From: Candidatus Nanoarchaeia archaeon
GTDB taxonomy: Archaea > Nanoarchaeota > Nanoarchaeia > SCGC-AAA011-G17 > JAFCDX01
Reading direction: 5' to 3'
Length of the DNA: 64,000 nt
NCBI GenBank assembly: GCA_028717785.1
Contig: JAQUND010000001.1
Location: 1-64,000 of the forward strand
Shown: positions 8,398 to 16,445 of the stretch, piece by piece
How positions within the stretch are numbered: the first letter of the stretch is position 1
Layout of the letters: each line of letters opens with the position of its first letter
Translations under genes and position numbers: made by a program
Notes under the pieces: model-generated
Databases searched by the model: none
What the model was told of the DNA's origin: nothing
Seen by the model: only the letters and a program-made list of their open reading frames with translations

Positions 8398-8985
8398 TTA
8401 AATAATTTTATCAGCTTTAACAATAATATGTATATCGTGAGTATTAAATTCTTTTACTGTATTACTTAAAATAGGTGGTTTACATCCATCAAGAAATATA
8501 TTTGTATTTAATCCTTCTTTTTTTGAATCCAATGCCGTATCCATAACATTCAAACCTACTATATAAGTATCGGTTACTTCTTTTTCCCTTAAAAAATCAG
8601 CTAATCCTGTTCCTTCGAATCCAGAATATGGATGATAATCTTTTTTTAAGCCTTTTTTAAATATATAAAAACTTTTAGGGATTAAATGAAAATCAATTCC
8701 TTTATATAATTCAGCTCCTTTAGTATCAGCTATACAATGATCTTTCCAAAGTAAATCCGGTTTTCCATCTTTTGTTATATAAGGGTCTAAGGGTTTTTTT
8801 CCTTCGTGTTGAGAAGCAAAAGCATCCATATTAGCAGGATGCCAATCTTTTGTAAAAATTACTAAATCAAATGAGTGAAAAATTTGGTTTATAATAGGAA
8901 TAATCTTATCTCCATCCTCAACTTCTAAAGCTCCCCCAGGACAAAAATCATATTGTAAATCGACAACTATTAATGCTTTTTTCAT
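8398..8985 (-). CDS. pncA: Nicotinamidase-like (PncA family) protein lacking the catalytic cysteine
   Basis: 195 aa, normal PncA size. The catalytic Asp (VVDLQYDF), the metal-binding DWHPANMDAFASQH region, the catalytic Lys region (FKKGLKKDYHPYSGFEG) and the C-terminal LDGC strand are all present. The nucleophile element, normally G-A-T-D-Y-C-V then TALDA, is shortened here to GLNVMDTALDS, with no Cys. By family knowledge this should abolish ordinary amidase catalysis. It may be inactive, bind nicotinamide, or do something else. It directly precedes nadE, so the NAD context is strong. Confidence 0.82.
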   Translation of the reverse strand: MKKALIVVDLQYDFCPGGALEVEDGDKIIPIINQIFHSFDLVIFTKDWHPANMDAFASQHEGKKPLDPYITKDGKPDLLWKDHCIADTKGAELYKGIDFHLIPKSFYIFKKGLKKDYHPYSGFEGTGLADFLREKEVTDTYIVGLNVMDTALDSKKEGLNTNIFLDGCKPPILSNTVKEFNTHDIHIIVKADKII

Positions 8986-9003
8986 AAAAATCAAGTTTAA
9001 TTA

Positions 9004-9837
9004 CTATTCATTTTTTATAATTAAGTTTCTGGATATATTAAAAGGATTATTTCTTTTAAATGCAGATTTTTTATGACGTACTATTACAGGATTTTTAGTA
9101 TCTATATCTGGACTATTTAATGATAAAAAAGTTTTTAAAATTTCATCTATCATTTTATATCCATCTTTAGATGAACCTTCCCAACCTGGCAAAATTTGAT
9201 CTAGATCTGTATTTGTAATTCCTAATCCATCTGTAGCTTGGCATTCAATACATTCTTTAAGAGCAATGGATTCTTTTTTATCAAGTTCTTTTTCTACTAA
9301 CCATTCAGACATTTCATATACTTCAGTTTTCCATAAATTTTGTATTATTCCAAAATCTCCAACATCGCCATGAAGTGTCCAAAATCCTAAAAGATATTCT
9401 GTATAATTATCTGTTGATAATATTAATCCATTATTTAATTGGGCAATATCGTAAAGGTAAATCATTCGTAAACGAGCTTTTAAATTTCCTCTTCGAAATT
9501 GAAATTTATTAGGAAAATTAGAAGAATCTTCTTTATCTAAAGTATTCCATAAAGAAGTAAAATCTCCTCCTAAATTAATTTCTAAAAAATTTGTACAAAA
9601 ATTTTCACCTATAAATTTAGCTCTATTAATTTCTTCCTGTTTATTAGATTGAATAGGTAAACTTCTTCCAATTAAAGGAATTTTTAATAAATCACATACA
9701 GGTTTTGCTAATACAGCACATAAAGCACTATCAATACCTCCGGATATACCTATTACAAGGGATTCTATTTTATTAGATGTAATATATTTCAATAATTCAT
9801 CTCTAATGTGTTGTATCTCATATGAATAATCTTTCAT
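9004..9837 (-). CDS. nadE: NH3-dependent NAD+ synthetase (NadE)
   Basis: 277 aa, the size of glutaminase-free NadE. The ATP-pyrophosphatase P-loop SGGIDSALCAV is near residues 31-41, with downstream STDNYTEYLLGFWTLHGDVGD carrying the conserved deamido-NAD contact region. It converts nicotinate adenine dinucleotide to NAD+ with ATP and ammonia. It follows the PncA-like gene by 18 nt and precedes the dCMP deaminase. The stop is TAG followed immediately by TAA. Confidence 0.93.
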   Translation of the reverse strand: MKDYSYEIQHIRDELLKYITSNKIESLVIGISGGIDSALCAVLAKPVCDLLKIPLIGRSLPIQSNKQEEINRAKFIGENFCTNFLEINLGGDFTSLWNTLDKEDSSNFPNKFQFRRGNLKARLRMIYLYDIAQLNNGLILSTDNYTEYLLGFWTLHGDVGDFGIIQNLWKTEVYEMSEWLVEKELDKKESIALKECIECQATDGLGITNTDLDQILPGWEGSSKDGYKMIDEILKTFLSLNSPDIDTKNPVIVRHKKSAFKRNNPFNISRNLIIKNE

Positions 9838-9838
9838 A

Positions 9839-10336
9839 TTAAATTTTTTTAGTAGGTTTGTAAAGAATATTATTTTTTTCTACAAATTTTTTTATTTCTT
9901 CTGCTCCAGGAACTTCCATAACATTTATTATTTTTAATAATTCAGGATTAAATTGAACTTTATCATAAAGATAAAGATAATAAACATTTTTTATCCCAGT
10001 CATTGAAAGATTCTTAAGACAGTCATTACAGGGGCTTATGGTGACATAAATATCTGCTCCATTGATGTTAACATCATTTTTAGCTGAAAATGCAATACAG
10101 TTCATCTCAGCATGTATCTCGTTATCCCTAGACCATAAATGATGTTCTTCTCTATCAAAATTATTAGAATCAAAATGTTCAGAACAATTAGGCAATCCCG
10201 GAGGAGTTCCATTATATCCAATTGTTATAATTCTTTTATCCTTAACAATAACAGCACCCACATGATGGGATACACAAGAGCTTTTCTCAGCAATAAGAAA
10301 AGCAGTTTTCATAAATACGTCATGCATTTCAGCCAT
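9839..10336 (-). CDS. dcd: dCMP deaminase
   Basis: 165 aa, typical of phage deoxycytidylate deaminase. The zinc site is HAEMN (about residue 76), with PCNDC about 27 residues later, and an extra N-terminal Cys/His-containing insert as in T4-type dCMP deaminases. It supplies dUMP for dTTP synthesis, useful to an AT-rich phage. Co-directional with nadE. Confidence 0.9.
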   Translation of the reverse strand: MAEMHDVFMKTAFLIAEKSSCVSHHVGAVIVKDKRIITIGYNGTPPGLPNCSEHFDSNNFDREEHHLWSRDNEIHAEMNCIAFSAKNDVNINGADIYVTISPCNDCLKNLSMTGIKNVYYLYLYDKVQFNPELLKIINVMEVPGAEEIKKFVEKNNILYKPTKKI

Positions 10337-10342
10337 ATTTTA

Positions 10343-10555
10343 TTATTTAAGTTCTTGACAAAAAGATAATTTTTTTAAATCCGTATCATATTCATTAATA
10401 TTAATTAATATGCCTATAGTAAAAGCTTCTAATATTAAAGAATAATCTGATACAAAACCTGTGTGATAAATATAAATATCTTTTAAATTTTCCCCTTTTT
10501 TCCAATCAAGAAGAATTTTTTTCCATTCTCTACAATCTGATGGTAATTTTTTCAT
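10343..10555 (-). CDS. Hypothetical protein, 70 aa
   Basis: Small protein starting MKKLPSDCREWKKILLDW; no family recognised. Tight spacing to both neighbours indicates one operon with the dCMP deaminase. Confidence 0.55.
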   Translation of the reverse strand: MKKLPSDCREWKKILLDWKKGENLKDIYIYHTGFVSDYSLILEAFTIGILININEYDTDLKKLSFCQELK

Positions 10556-10557
10556 TT

Positions 10558-10929
10558 TTAAAAAGGTAAGTTATCAATTTCATTATTCTCATAATCAATT
10601 TCATCATTATTTTTTTTATTTAAGTTAGGAGCATATCTACCATTGTCTTCTTTCCATTCTTCATAACTACATTCAACTAACATAATCCCGGATAAATGTT
10701 TTATTTCAGGATAAGTAGCTTTTCCTACTAAAATGCTATTTCTAAACCTAAATGGTAAACCCCATATCCCTGCATCCCTCCAATATTGCATCTCTTCAAT
10801 ATCTAATCTCATTGCACATCCTTTACCATTTAATTTAATAAATTCAGGTAGAGATTTAAGCAATTCAATTTTTTTCCTATCCTTTTTATTTTTTATTACT
10901 AAGAATCTTATATATTCAGCTTTTCTCAT
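10558..10929 (-). CDS. Hypothetical protein, 123 aa
   Basis: Mixed alpha/beta protein with an acidic Asn-rich tail. Its start overlaps the TAA of the NADAR gene by one base. No recognisable domain. Confidence 0.6.
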   Translation of the reverse strand: MRKAEYIRFLVIKNKKDRKKIELLKSLPEFIKLNGKGCAMRLDIEEMQYWRDAGIWGLPFRFRNSILVGKATYPEIKHLSGIMLVECSYEEWKEDNGRYAPNLNKKNNDEIDYENNEIDNLPF

Positions 10930-11402
10930 TATATTAATTCTTTATTAGCTGATGTTAGTAAAGTTCCAAAATCCCTTAATTTAGTTAATCTGGAACAAAA
11001 TTCTCTAGTAGTTAAAACTGTTTTAGCAGAATCAGTTTTACCAATATTATGAGTTAAAACTGCTTTACCAGAAGCTTCTAAAGCTGCTTTAAATTTAGTA
11101 TTTTTATAAAGTTCAGTAAAAGCTCTATCTAAAAGATCCTGATATTCTTTAGATTCTCTTTTAATTGGAATTCCTCTCCAATGAAGAGTTTGAGACTCCT
11201 GCCAATTTTTCTTTGATCCTTTTTTCTTAGCAGCATATCCAACAAGAGAACAAACATATTCTTGCATTTCTTCTGATTTAAATTTTAAAGATTGCAAAAA
11301 TCCTTCCATAGAATTACATATCACCCCATCTATTTCAAATGGGTGTGGAGAAAAATTGCTAAGTGAGTTAGCTGGGTAAGTATTTCCTGATCCGATATCC
11401 AT
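10929..11402 (-). CDS. NADAR-domain protein (YbiA-like; ADP-ribose/NAD-linked N-glycosidase family)
   Basis: 157 aa, a single NADAR domain. SNFSPHPFEIDG near residue 15, NSMEGFLQSLKF near 31-42 and the C-terminal TDSAKTVLTTREFCSRLTKL match the family core. NADAR proteins include YbiA and enzymes that remove ADP-ribose from guanine in DNA, where they act as antitoxins to DarT-like toxins. In this phage, next to NAD salvage genes and with a macro-domain protein nearby, it may undo defensive ADP-ribosylation. Substrate not proven. Confidence 0.82.
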   Translation of the reverse strand: MDIGSGNTYPANSLSNFSPHPFEIDGVICNSMEGFLQSLKFKSEEMQEYVCSLVGYAAKKKGSKKNWQESQTLHWRGIPIKRESKEYQDLLDRAFTELYKNTKFKAALEASGKAVLTHNIGKTDSAKTVLTTREFCSRLTKLRDFGTLLTSANKELI

Positions 11403-11404
11403 AA

Positions 11405-11689
11405 TTATTCTATTTTACGTTTCCATTTATAATTACTACAAGAATATTCAGGAAATTCATATACTTGAATCATTCCCATATAATATCCTTTTTCTGTTTT
11501 TGAATGAGAAAAATTAAATTCTTCTTTAAAAGGTTTTTCATTTGCCATTTCTACTCTACATTTAAATTCCCAATATTCATCTGTAGAATTATCTTCAAGT
11601 ATAGTTATCATAGCAATAAACCAATCTTCTTTATATTGATAAGTATTACCAACCTTTATAAATTCCCATCCTTCATTTCCTCTTGCCAT
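11405..11689 (-). CDS. Hypothetical protein, 94 aa
   Basis: Beta-rich small protein with many Trp/Tyr/Phe residues; unrecognised. Lies 2 nt upstream of the NADAR gene on the same strand. Confidence 0.6.
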   Translation of the reverse strand: MARGNEGWEFIKVGNTYQYKEDWFIAMITILEDNSTDEYWEFKCRVEMANEKPFKEEFNFSHSKTEKGYYMGMIQVYEFPEYSCSNYKWKRKIE

Positions 11690-11700
11690 GTTTAAAATTT

Positions 11701-12165
11701 TTAAATTAAATATTTTGCAAGGTTAGGAGCTCCCATATATGTAACATATTCTGCCACTAATCTATTTTTAAATTCTTTTTCTTTTAATGGGTTTTCACTT
11801 CTTGATGCAAGAAAATTTACAACTCGTTTCCATCTTGCAGCATATTCTTTATCTTCCCAATCTCCAGCAATATCCATCATTTCATTATATTCTTTTCTTT
11901 TATCATCGATTTCACTGTAAATTTGGTTAATAAAATTAGACCATAAATCAGCACGATTAATATCTTCTCCAAAACTTTCCATTTTTGTATTAGATATTAA
12001 TTTTAATCTTTCCATAATTTCTTTTTCATGAAAATTATTAGCAAGATTAAGCATATCATCTGCCATTTTTCGGCAATATTTATAATCATCGGTAGATTCT
12101 TGAATAACAGATACTTTATTAGTTATATCTAATCCGGTTTCTCTATCGATTACTATATATTTCAT
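11701..12165 (-). CDS. Hypothetical protein, 154 aa
   Basis: Mostly helical, charged protein; no motif recognised. Its ATG overlaps the stop of the Pth2-like gene upstream, so translation is coupled. Confidence 0.6.
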   Translation of the reverse strand: MKYIVIDRETGLDITNKVSVIQESTDDYKYCRKMADDMLNLANNFHEKEIMERLKLISNTKMESFGEDINRADLWSNFINQIYSEIDDKRKEYNEMMDIAGDWEDKEYAARWKRVVNFLASRSENPLKEKEFKNRLVAEYVTYMGAPNLAKYLI

Positions 12166-12704
12166 TATGCTAATTTTTTATCTTTTATTAATTCTTTTAA
12201 AATTTCATTTTGCTTACCCCCAATAAGAACATACCAATTATTATATGGAATAGGATACAATAATTTCAAATCTTCAAGAGTTAATTTTAATAAAGTTTTA
12301 TCAAAATTATCAAGAGTTTTAATTAAATAAGATTTAAAATCTGGATAATTTTCCCAATCAAAAACTCTTTCATCACAAATAAAACAAACTGCAGTAAGAG
12401 TATCATTTAAATCTGGTTCCCTGAAAATGGTATAATTAATATCATTATTTTCTAAAATATCTAATATTTTATTCAAAGATCCATAAAAATAACCATCATT
12501 ATCTAAAGAATCATTTGTAGTTCCCCCATTAAGTATAATCCAGGTTTTATGATTAGTTACAAAATCTATAAATTCTTTAGTATTACCATATTTAAAAGCA
12601 TATTCTAAAGCAGCATGACCAGCTTGTATAGCTTGTTGAATTGGCGAAATATTATATGGAACAAAAAAGTATAATCGTTTTTTTAATTCATTTATATTTA
12701 ACAT
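12165..12704 (-). CDS. Pth2-like protein (divergent peptidyl-tRNA hydrolase fold)
   Basis: 179 aa. The N-terminal IQQAIQAGHAALEYAFKYG segment corresponds to the helix with the AxQxxHA signature of Pth2 enzymes. The later F-REPDLNDTLTAVCF strand-turn matches a segment in the Pth2-like gene at 18435-18788. The C-terminal 50 residues are an extension. Likely a Pth2-fold paralogue; enzymatic activity uncertain. Confidence 0.65.
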   Translation of the reverse strand: MLNINELKKRLYFFVPYNISPIQQAIQAGHAALEYAFKYGNTKEFIDFVTNHKTWIILNGGTTNDSLDNDGYFYGSLNKILDILENNDINYTIFREPDLNDTLTAVCFICDERVFDWENYPDFKSYLIKTLDNFDKTLLKLTLEDLKLLYPIPYNNWYVLIGGKQNEILKELIKDKKLA

Positions 12705-12715
12705 TTTATTAAAAT

Positions 12716-12898
12716 TTATTTTTTAATTATAATAGCTATATCTCCTTGATGATTAAAATTTGAATTTACTAAAGAACTTACTGGTCTAATTATTTTATCA
12801 ACATATTGCCATCCTTGATTAAAACAATCTTGTAATTCTTTAATATGCATACTATTATTATTTTCAGCTACTATTATTATTTTATATTGTTCTCCCAT
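12716..12898 (-). CDS. Small hypothetical protein, 60 aa
   Basis: Short alpha/beta protein; the pattern IIIVAENN then LQDCFNQGWQYVDK is reminiscent of small DUF4177-like sheet proteins, but the match is weak. Twelve nt separate it from the next gene. Confidence 0.5.
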   Translation of the reverse strand: MGEQYKIIIVAENNNSMHIKELQDCFNQGWQYVDKIIRPVSSLVNSNFNHQGDIAIIIKK

Positions 12899-12909
12899 AA
12901 TTAAATATT

Positions 12910-13647
12910 TTAAGTAAATAGTATATTTTCTAATTTATCCCACAATTCTTGATACCTTTTATCATAAAGATGTTCTTTCATGAAATTATGTTCTGATTGA
13001 TATTTTTTAAACATAGAGCTTTTTTGTGATTTAGAAAAAGAAGTATTAGCTATTCTATCACATAATTTTATAAAAGCTGCATGTTTATAAGCTTTCATTT
13101 CAGTATAATATTTTTTATTAGCTTTTTCTTTACGGTTTCTACCTTTTTCATTTGAAAGAGAAAATGAATATTCTGCAAGAGATTCATCCAAAGCATCTTT
13201 AATATCATTCCAGGATTTTCCAGTGTCTTCATATACATCATGAATCCAACATCCAGCTAAAACTTCATCCCTATCGGATTCAGGTATTAAATGAATATAT
13301 TTTTTAGCAATTTCAACAGTTTTTTCTAAATGAAATTCATAAGGTAAATCTTTATTATACATTTGATTTATTTTCCTATGACATTTTAAGGCAAATTCTT
13401 TTGCTTTTGTTTCTTTATTTTCTATCATATTTTGGGATTTTTTATTTATCAAAGGACACCAATTTGGAATAGGTATTTTTCCTTCTTCATGCCATTCTAC
13501 AGCACCTTGTATTTTTTTACCAGTTTCTTTACAATTCCAGTCTTCCATATGATCCCAACCATCTGTACTATAATCATTTGATGTAAACCAATTAGGACAA
13601 TTTCTACAATTTTTTATAGGAATATATGCAATTTTATTGTTACTCAT
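12910..13647 (-). CDS. HD-domain hydrolase, MESH1/SpoT-like, with N-terminal Cys-rich domain
   Basis: 245 aa. Residues about 85-240 carry PYEFHLEKTVEIA and then GCWIHDVYEDTGKSW, plus later ADRI-like CDRIANTS, the layout of small alarmone (ppGpp) hydrolases and MESH1. The first 70 residues hold CRNCPNW and a second Cys pair, perhaps zinc binding. It could degrade host (p)ppGpp or a related nucleotide during infection. Distinguishing this from other HD phosphohydrolases needs biochemistry. Confidence 0.7.
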   Translation of the reverse strand: MSNNKIAYIPIKNCRNCPNWFTSNDYSTDGWDHMEDWNCKETGKKIQGAVEWHEEGKIPIPNWCPLINKKSQNMIENKETKAKEFALKCHRKINQMYNKDLPYEFHLEKTVEIAKKYIHLIPESDRDEVLAGCWIHDVYEDTGKSWNDIKDALDESLAEYSFSLSNEKGRNRKEKANKKYYTEMKAYKHAAFIKLCDRIANTSFSKSQKSSMFKKYQSEHNFMKEHLYDKRYQELWDKLENILFT

Positions 13648-13664
13648 AGTTTTTAATTACAGAT

Positions 13665-13672
13665 CAAATATA
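13665..13672 (-). promoter_or_regulatory. Promoter -7 box (TATATTTG)
   Basis: TATATTTG upstream of the HD hydrolase gene. A TTAAC element lies about 37 bp further upstream, next to the csp terminator, so this may be a variant of the paired-repeat promoter described at other loci. Confidence 0.5.
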
Positions 13673-13675
13673 AAC

Positions 13676-13708
13676 AAAAAAGTCGAGACTTTAAAAAGCC
13701 TCGACTGT
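13676..13708 (-). terminator. Rho-independent terminator of the cold-shock gene
   Basis: GTCGAGGC / GTCTCGAC hairpin followed by a T run on the minus strand, directly downstream of the cold-shock gene. Confidence 0.8.
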
Positions 13709-13729
13709 TAATTTTTGGTTAAATAAGTC

Positions 13730-13924
13730 TTATAATAATGTCACATTAACGGCATTTAATCCTTTTTTACCTTCTGCAAGATCGAATTCTACTTCGTCAT
13801 CTTCCTTTAGAGTTCCTTCATTTACACCCGAAATGTGAACAAAATACTCTTTTCCTGTTTCGTCTTCTCTGATAAATCCAAAACCTTTGGTTTCATTGAA
13901 AAACTTTACTTTTCCTTGTTTCAT
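13730..13924 (-). CDS. csp: Cold-shock protein (CspA family)
   Basis: 64 aa. It has both RNA-binding motifs, KGFGFI and YFVHIS, in the usual places, and the standard KVKFFNETKG start. An OB-fold single-strand nucleic-acid chaperone, fitting a region full of structured RNAs. It lies just downstream of the Ro60 gene, with a terminator on each side, so it is its own unit. Confidence 0.92.
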   Translation of the reverse strand: MKQGKVKFFNETKGFGFIREDETGKEYFVHISGVNEGTLKEDDEVEFDLAEGKKGLNAVNVTLL

Positions 13925-14001
13925 TTTGATTTTTATTAATTAATTTAATTATAATAGAAAGGTTAAATAAATTTAGCCTTTAATATTCTTTTTATATATT
14001 A

Positions 14002-14032
14002 AAAATAAAAAGGGAAATTTTTCCCTTTTTAT
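14002..14032 (-). terminator. Terminator after the Ro60 gene
   Basis: AAAAAGGGAAA / TTTCCCTTTTT hairpin with a following T-rich tract, immediately after the Ro60 stop codon. Confidence 0.75.
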
Positions 14033-15733
14033 TTAGATTTCAATACGTTTTATAGCATCGATAACTTCATTGATATTCATTTCCAATCTTGGGATCTTTT
14101 CATAAATATCAGCTGAGTAACCATATAACCTGAAAACTTTAGATCCAGTTTTAGCCATAGTTGGAGCGTATCCTGTAATATTAATAAAGTATACGTAAGG
14201 AGTTCCATATTTAGCTTTGTAAGAATTATAAGTTGATTCAAAAGAGTCTGCACCCTGTTCATCAGTTATAATAATTACCCTATCATATCCACCTCCAACT
14301 TTTGCAAGTTCAGGTAAAATAGAAGCATAATAGGTTCCATGTCCATTTTCTCCAATATGGTGAGCAAAACTCTTTTTAAGAGTATTAATGGAATCATTTG
14401 GATTCCATCCCCTAATTGCTGAACAAGTAGATGCAAAATGATATACATCACCACCAGTACCTTTAGCAAATGTTGCTGCAATAAGTGCTGCTTTATCTAC
14501 AGGACGAGCATTTATCCTCATTTTATCTGAGATAGGAATACCCGAATTATATCCACCTTCCATAGATCCTGATGTGTCAAAGACAACAGCAGTACGTCCT
14601 TCTGGAAGAAGATTTTTAAGATTAGGTATGGATTTTTCATATGCTTCTCCAAGAGCTGCAGTTATTTTTTGTAACTGACGACCAGCAAATTCAACAAGCA
14701 TAACTTCCATAGCTAAATCAATTTGGTGTGGCCATACAAGTGATTTTTTAATAAATTTTTCATCTACTAAAAGTTCACAAGCCTTATCAAGAAGACTCGT
14801 ATCATTTGTATTAAGGATATTCCTTATATTACGAAGAAGAGCAAGATAACCAATTTTCTTGGTTTCAATAAGTTCTTTGAAATTTTCAGTTTTAGCTTCA
14901 TTGAGTTCAACCTTAGCTTCTTCTTTTGTAATTTCTCCGGATTTAACCTTTTCTGAAACAACTTTTCCAGCTTCGGTATTTTTATCTTCAACAGTATTGA
15001 ACTGTTTTAGAATACCGAGAACAAGAGCACGAAGTGCAGGAACTTGAACTTCTCCTTTTTCAGTTTTCATATATTCTTTTCCAGCAAATTTAGTACCTTC
15101 AGTTGCCTTTAGATAAACTTTTTCTGAAATAAATATGAAACCGTTTTTAGAAGTTTCAGAAGGGTGAACTAAATTAACAATATCAACAAGACTTACCCCT
15201 CTATTTTTAAGTTGATATTTTGCAAGTTCATAAGTATCTGCATGTTCAATAGCATCCTTGAACCCCTTTTTTATAGAATTAGGAACTGTCCATTCATCTT
15301 CGGTTTTAATACCATTTTTTGCAAGATATGCCGAAAGAATTTCTGCCATATCATCAAGTCTCCATATAATACCTCCTCTTTCAGCTTTTTTATCCCTCTT
15401 TGAGAAGAATTTTTTAGCAAGCTGATCTCCCTGTAAATATGGAAGAAGTTCAACTGCACCGAAGTGAGTTACTGACCTCTGACCAAAAATAGTACGGGCA
15501 TAAATAAGGGCTTTAGCTGCAAAAGTTTTATCTTTTTTAGCTACTTTACCTAAAACTTCACGGAATCTAATTTCACGTTCACTTTCTTTTTCATAGAAGT
15601 TATTTCCCATACCAGTAGCAAGTATACCGATTAATTCTGCTTCTGGTTTTTGAGTATAGCCTGAACCCCCCTGAAGAGTAGTTGTTGGCTGAACTTCTGA
15701 AATGGTTTTTGTTTTTACATTGTACTTAGACAT
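14033..15733 (-). CDS. rsr: Ro60/Rsr protein (TROVE domain plus vWA domain)
   Basis: 566 aa, the normal size of bacterial Ro60 orthologues. Residues 20-370 are the helical-repeat TROVE ring (RSVTHFGAVELLPYLQ, ALRALVLGILKQF and similar HEAT-like units). The C-terminal vWA domain has the metal-site motif VVFDTSGSM near residue 384 and IIITDEQ near 490. Ro60 binds Y RNAs and misfolded RNAs, and in bacteria can tether PNPase for RNA decay. A Y RNA with its own promoter lies 350 nt upstream, and five more Ro-binding elements lie at 22.6-27.8 kb. It has a perfect Shine-Dalgarno sequence, unlike most genes here. Confidence 0.95.
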   Translation of the reverse strand: MSKYNVKTKTISEVQPTTTLQGGSGYTQKPEAELIGILATGMGNNFYEKESEREIRFREVLGKVAKKDKTFAAKALIYARTIFGQRSVTHFGAVELLPYLQGDQLAKKFFSKRDKKAERGGIIWRLDDMAEILSAYLAKNGIKTEDEWTVPNSIKKGFKDAIEHADTYELAKYQLKNRGVSLVDIVNLVHPSETSKNGFIFISEKVYLKATEGTKFAGKEYMKTEKGEVQVPALRALVLGILKQFNTVEDKNTEAGKVVSEKVKSGEITKEEAKVELNEAKTENFKELIETKKIGYLALLRNIRNILNTNDTSLLDKACELLVDEKFIKKSLVWPHQIDLAMEVMLVEFAGRQLQKITAALGEAYEKSIPNLKNLLPEGRTAVVFDTSGSMEGGYNSGIPISDKMRINARPVDKAALIAATFAKGTGGDVYHFASTCSAIRGWNPNDSINTLKKSFAHHIGENGHGTYYASILPELAKVGGGYDRVIIITDEQGADSFESTYNSYKAKYGTPYVYFINITGYAPTMAKTGSKVFRLYGYSADIYEKIPRLEMNINEVIDAIKRIEI

Positions 15734-15737
15734 TTTT

Positions 15738-15745
15738 ACCTCCTT
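15738..15745 (-). promoter_or_regulatory. Strong Shine-Dalgarno site of the Ro60 gene
   Basis: AAGGAGGT, four bases before the Ro60 ATG. Most genes in this window have AT-rich leaders with no such site, so this gene may be translated unusually well. Confidence 0.75.
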
Positions 15746-15789
15746 TTTACTATTAGTTTATACTAAAGAATTTATTTTTATGTAATGTT

Positions 15790-15990
15790 TTAAACGAATA
15801 CTTTTTCTATTTTTGTTACTTGAATAGGTTTTAATCCATCAAATTTAATTTGATACTTCCACCAAGTTGGATATTTCCCTTTTATTTTTTCATCAACATC
15901 TTCTAATTTCCATGCATTTTTCCAAATAGGACTATTAGCAATGTCTTTTGATCTATCCTCTATAGGACTTAAAACAATTTCAGTAGTCAT
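15790..15990 (-). CDS. Small hypothetical protein, 66 aa
   Basis: Acidic N-terminal half, basic C-terminal half, no recognised family. It sits between the Y RNA and Ro60 genes in the same direction and is probably co-transcribed with Ro60. Confidence 0.55.
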   Translation of the reverse strand: MTTEIVLSPIEDRSKDIANSPIWKNAWKLEDVDEKIKGKYPTWWKYQIKFDGLKPIQVTKIEKVFV

Positions 15991-16003
15991 AGTTTTAATT
16001 TTA

Positions 16004-16043
16004 AAAATAAAAAGCCCGAGTGACTTGGTCCCCCGGGCTTTGC
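16004..16043 (-). terminator. Terminator of the Y RNA transcript
   Basis: AAGCCCGGG / CTCGGGCTT hairpin followed by TTTTATTTTT on the minus strand. It lies about 40 nt downstream of the Y RNA core and would give a transcript of about 160 nt. Confidence 0.8.
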
Positions 16044-16081
16044 AAAATCAATAATTTATATAATCAATAATATGCAAAATA

Positions 16082-16141
16082 GTTGAGAAACCTGAAAAGA
16101 GTATTTTTCATTCCGCGAAGTAACTCTTTTCTTACTACAAC
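16082..16141 (-). ncRNA. yrn1: Y RNA 1 (Ro60-binding RNA)
   Basis: Hand-folded: closing stem GTTG/CAAC, internal bulge TAGTAA opposite a TTTCTC-containing strand, then a 9-bp helix GAAAAGAGT/ACTCTTTTC and a loop beginning TACTTCG. The same order (stem, TAGTAA, helix ending GAGT, TACTTCG, ACTC, TTTCTC, stem) recurs at five other places in this window. It resembles the GUAGU...GUUA(U/C) Ro-binding region of known Y RNAs. Location beside the Ro60 gene, its own promoter and terminator support the call. Confidence 0.78.
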
Positions 16142-16174
16142 AAATTTTTAAATCTTTGTTTATTTTCTATAGAG

Positions 16175-16230
16175 CAAATATACGATAAAGTTCTACAGAA
16201 AATATTTTATTTTTGTTAAAAATACGTTAA
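16175..16230 (-). promoter_or_regulatory. Paired-TTAAC promoter driving Y RNA 1
   Basis: Minus strand: TTAAC, six bases, TTAAC, 32 bases, TATATTTG. The predicted start would fall about 25 nt before the Y RNA stem. Confidence 0.75.
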
Positions 16231-16276
16231 TTAAATATATAGTATATATTAATCTATATTTTTTAAAAAAATAGAC

Positions 16277-16435
16277 TTAACGTAATTTTTTTAGTTCATT
16301 AATTTTATATTTAATATAATCAGCTTTTCTTAATAAAGCTAATTTTGTATCTAATTGGTGATCATATATTAATCCTTCTGCTAAAAATATCCAATCATCG
16401 TATTCTTGTTCTAATCTCTTTAGTTCATCATCCAT
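16277..16435 (-). CDS. Small helical protein, 52 aa
   Basis: Highly charged, all-helix short ORF starting MDDELKRLEQEYDDW; clean ATG and TAA and the same direction as its neighbours. Function unknown. Confidence 0.5.
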   Translation of the reverse strand: MDDELKRLEQEYDDWIFLAEGLIYDHQLDTKLALLRKADYIKYKINELKKLR

Positions 16436-16445
16436 TATAATTTAA

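Noticed and set aside
14077..15459. Several 60-70 codon ORFs within the Ro60 gene
   Set aside because: Alternative frames of a long, clearly conserved coding sequence.
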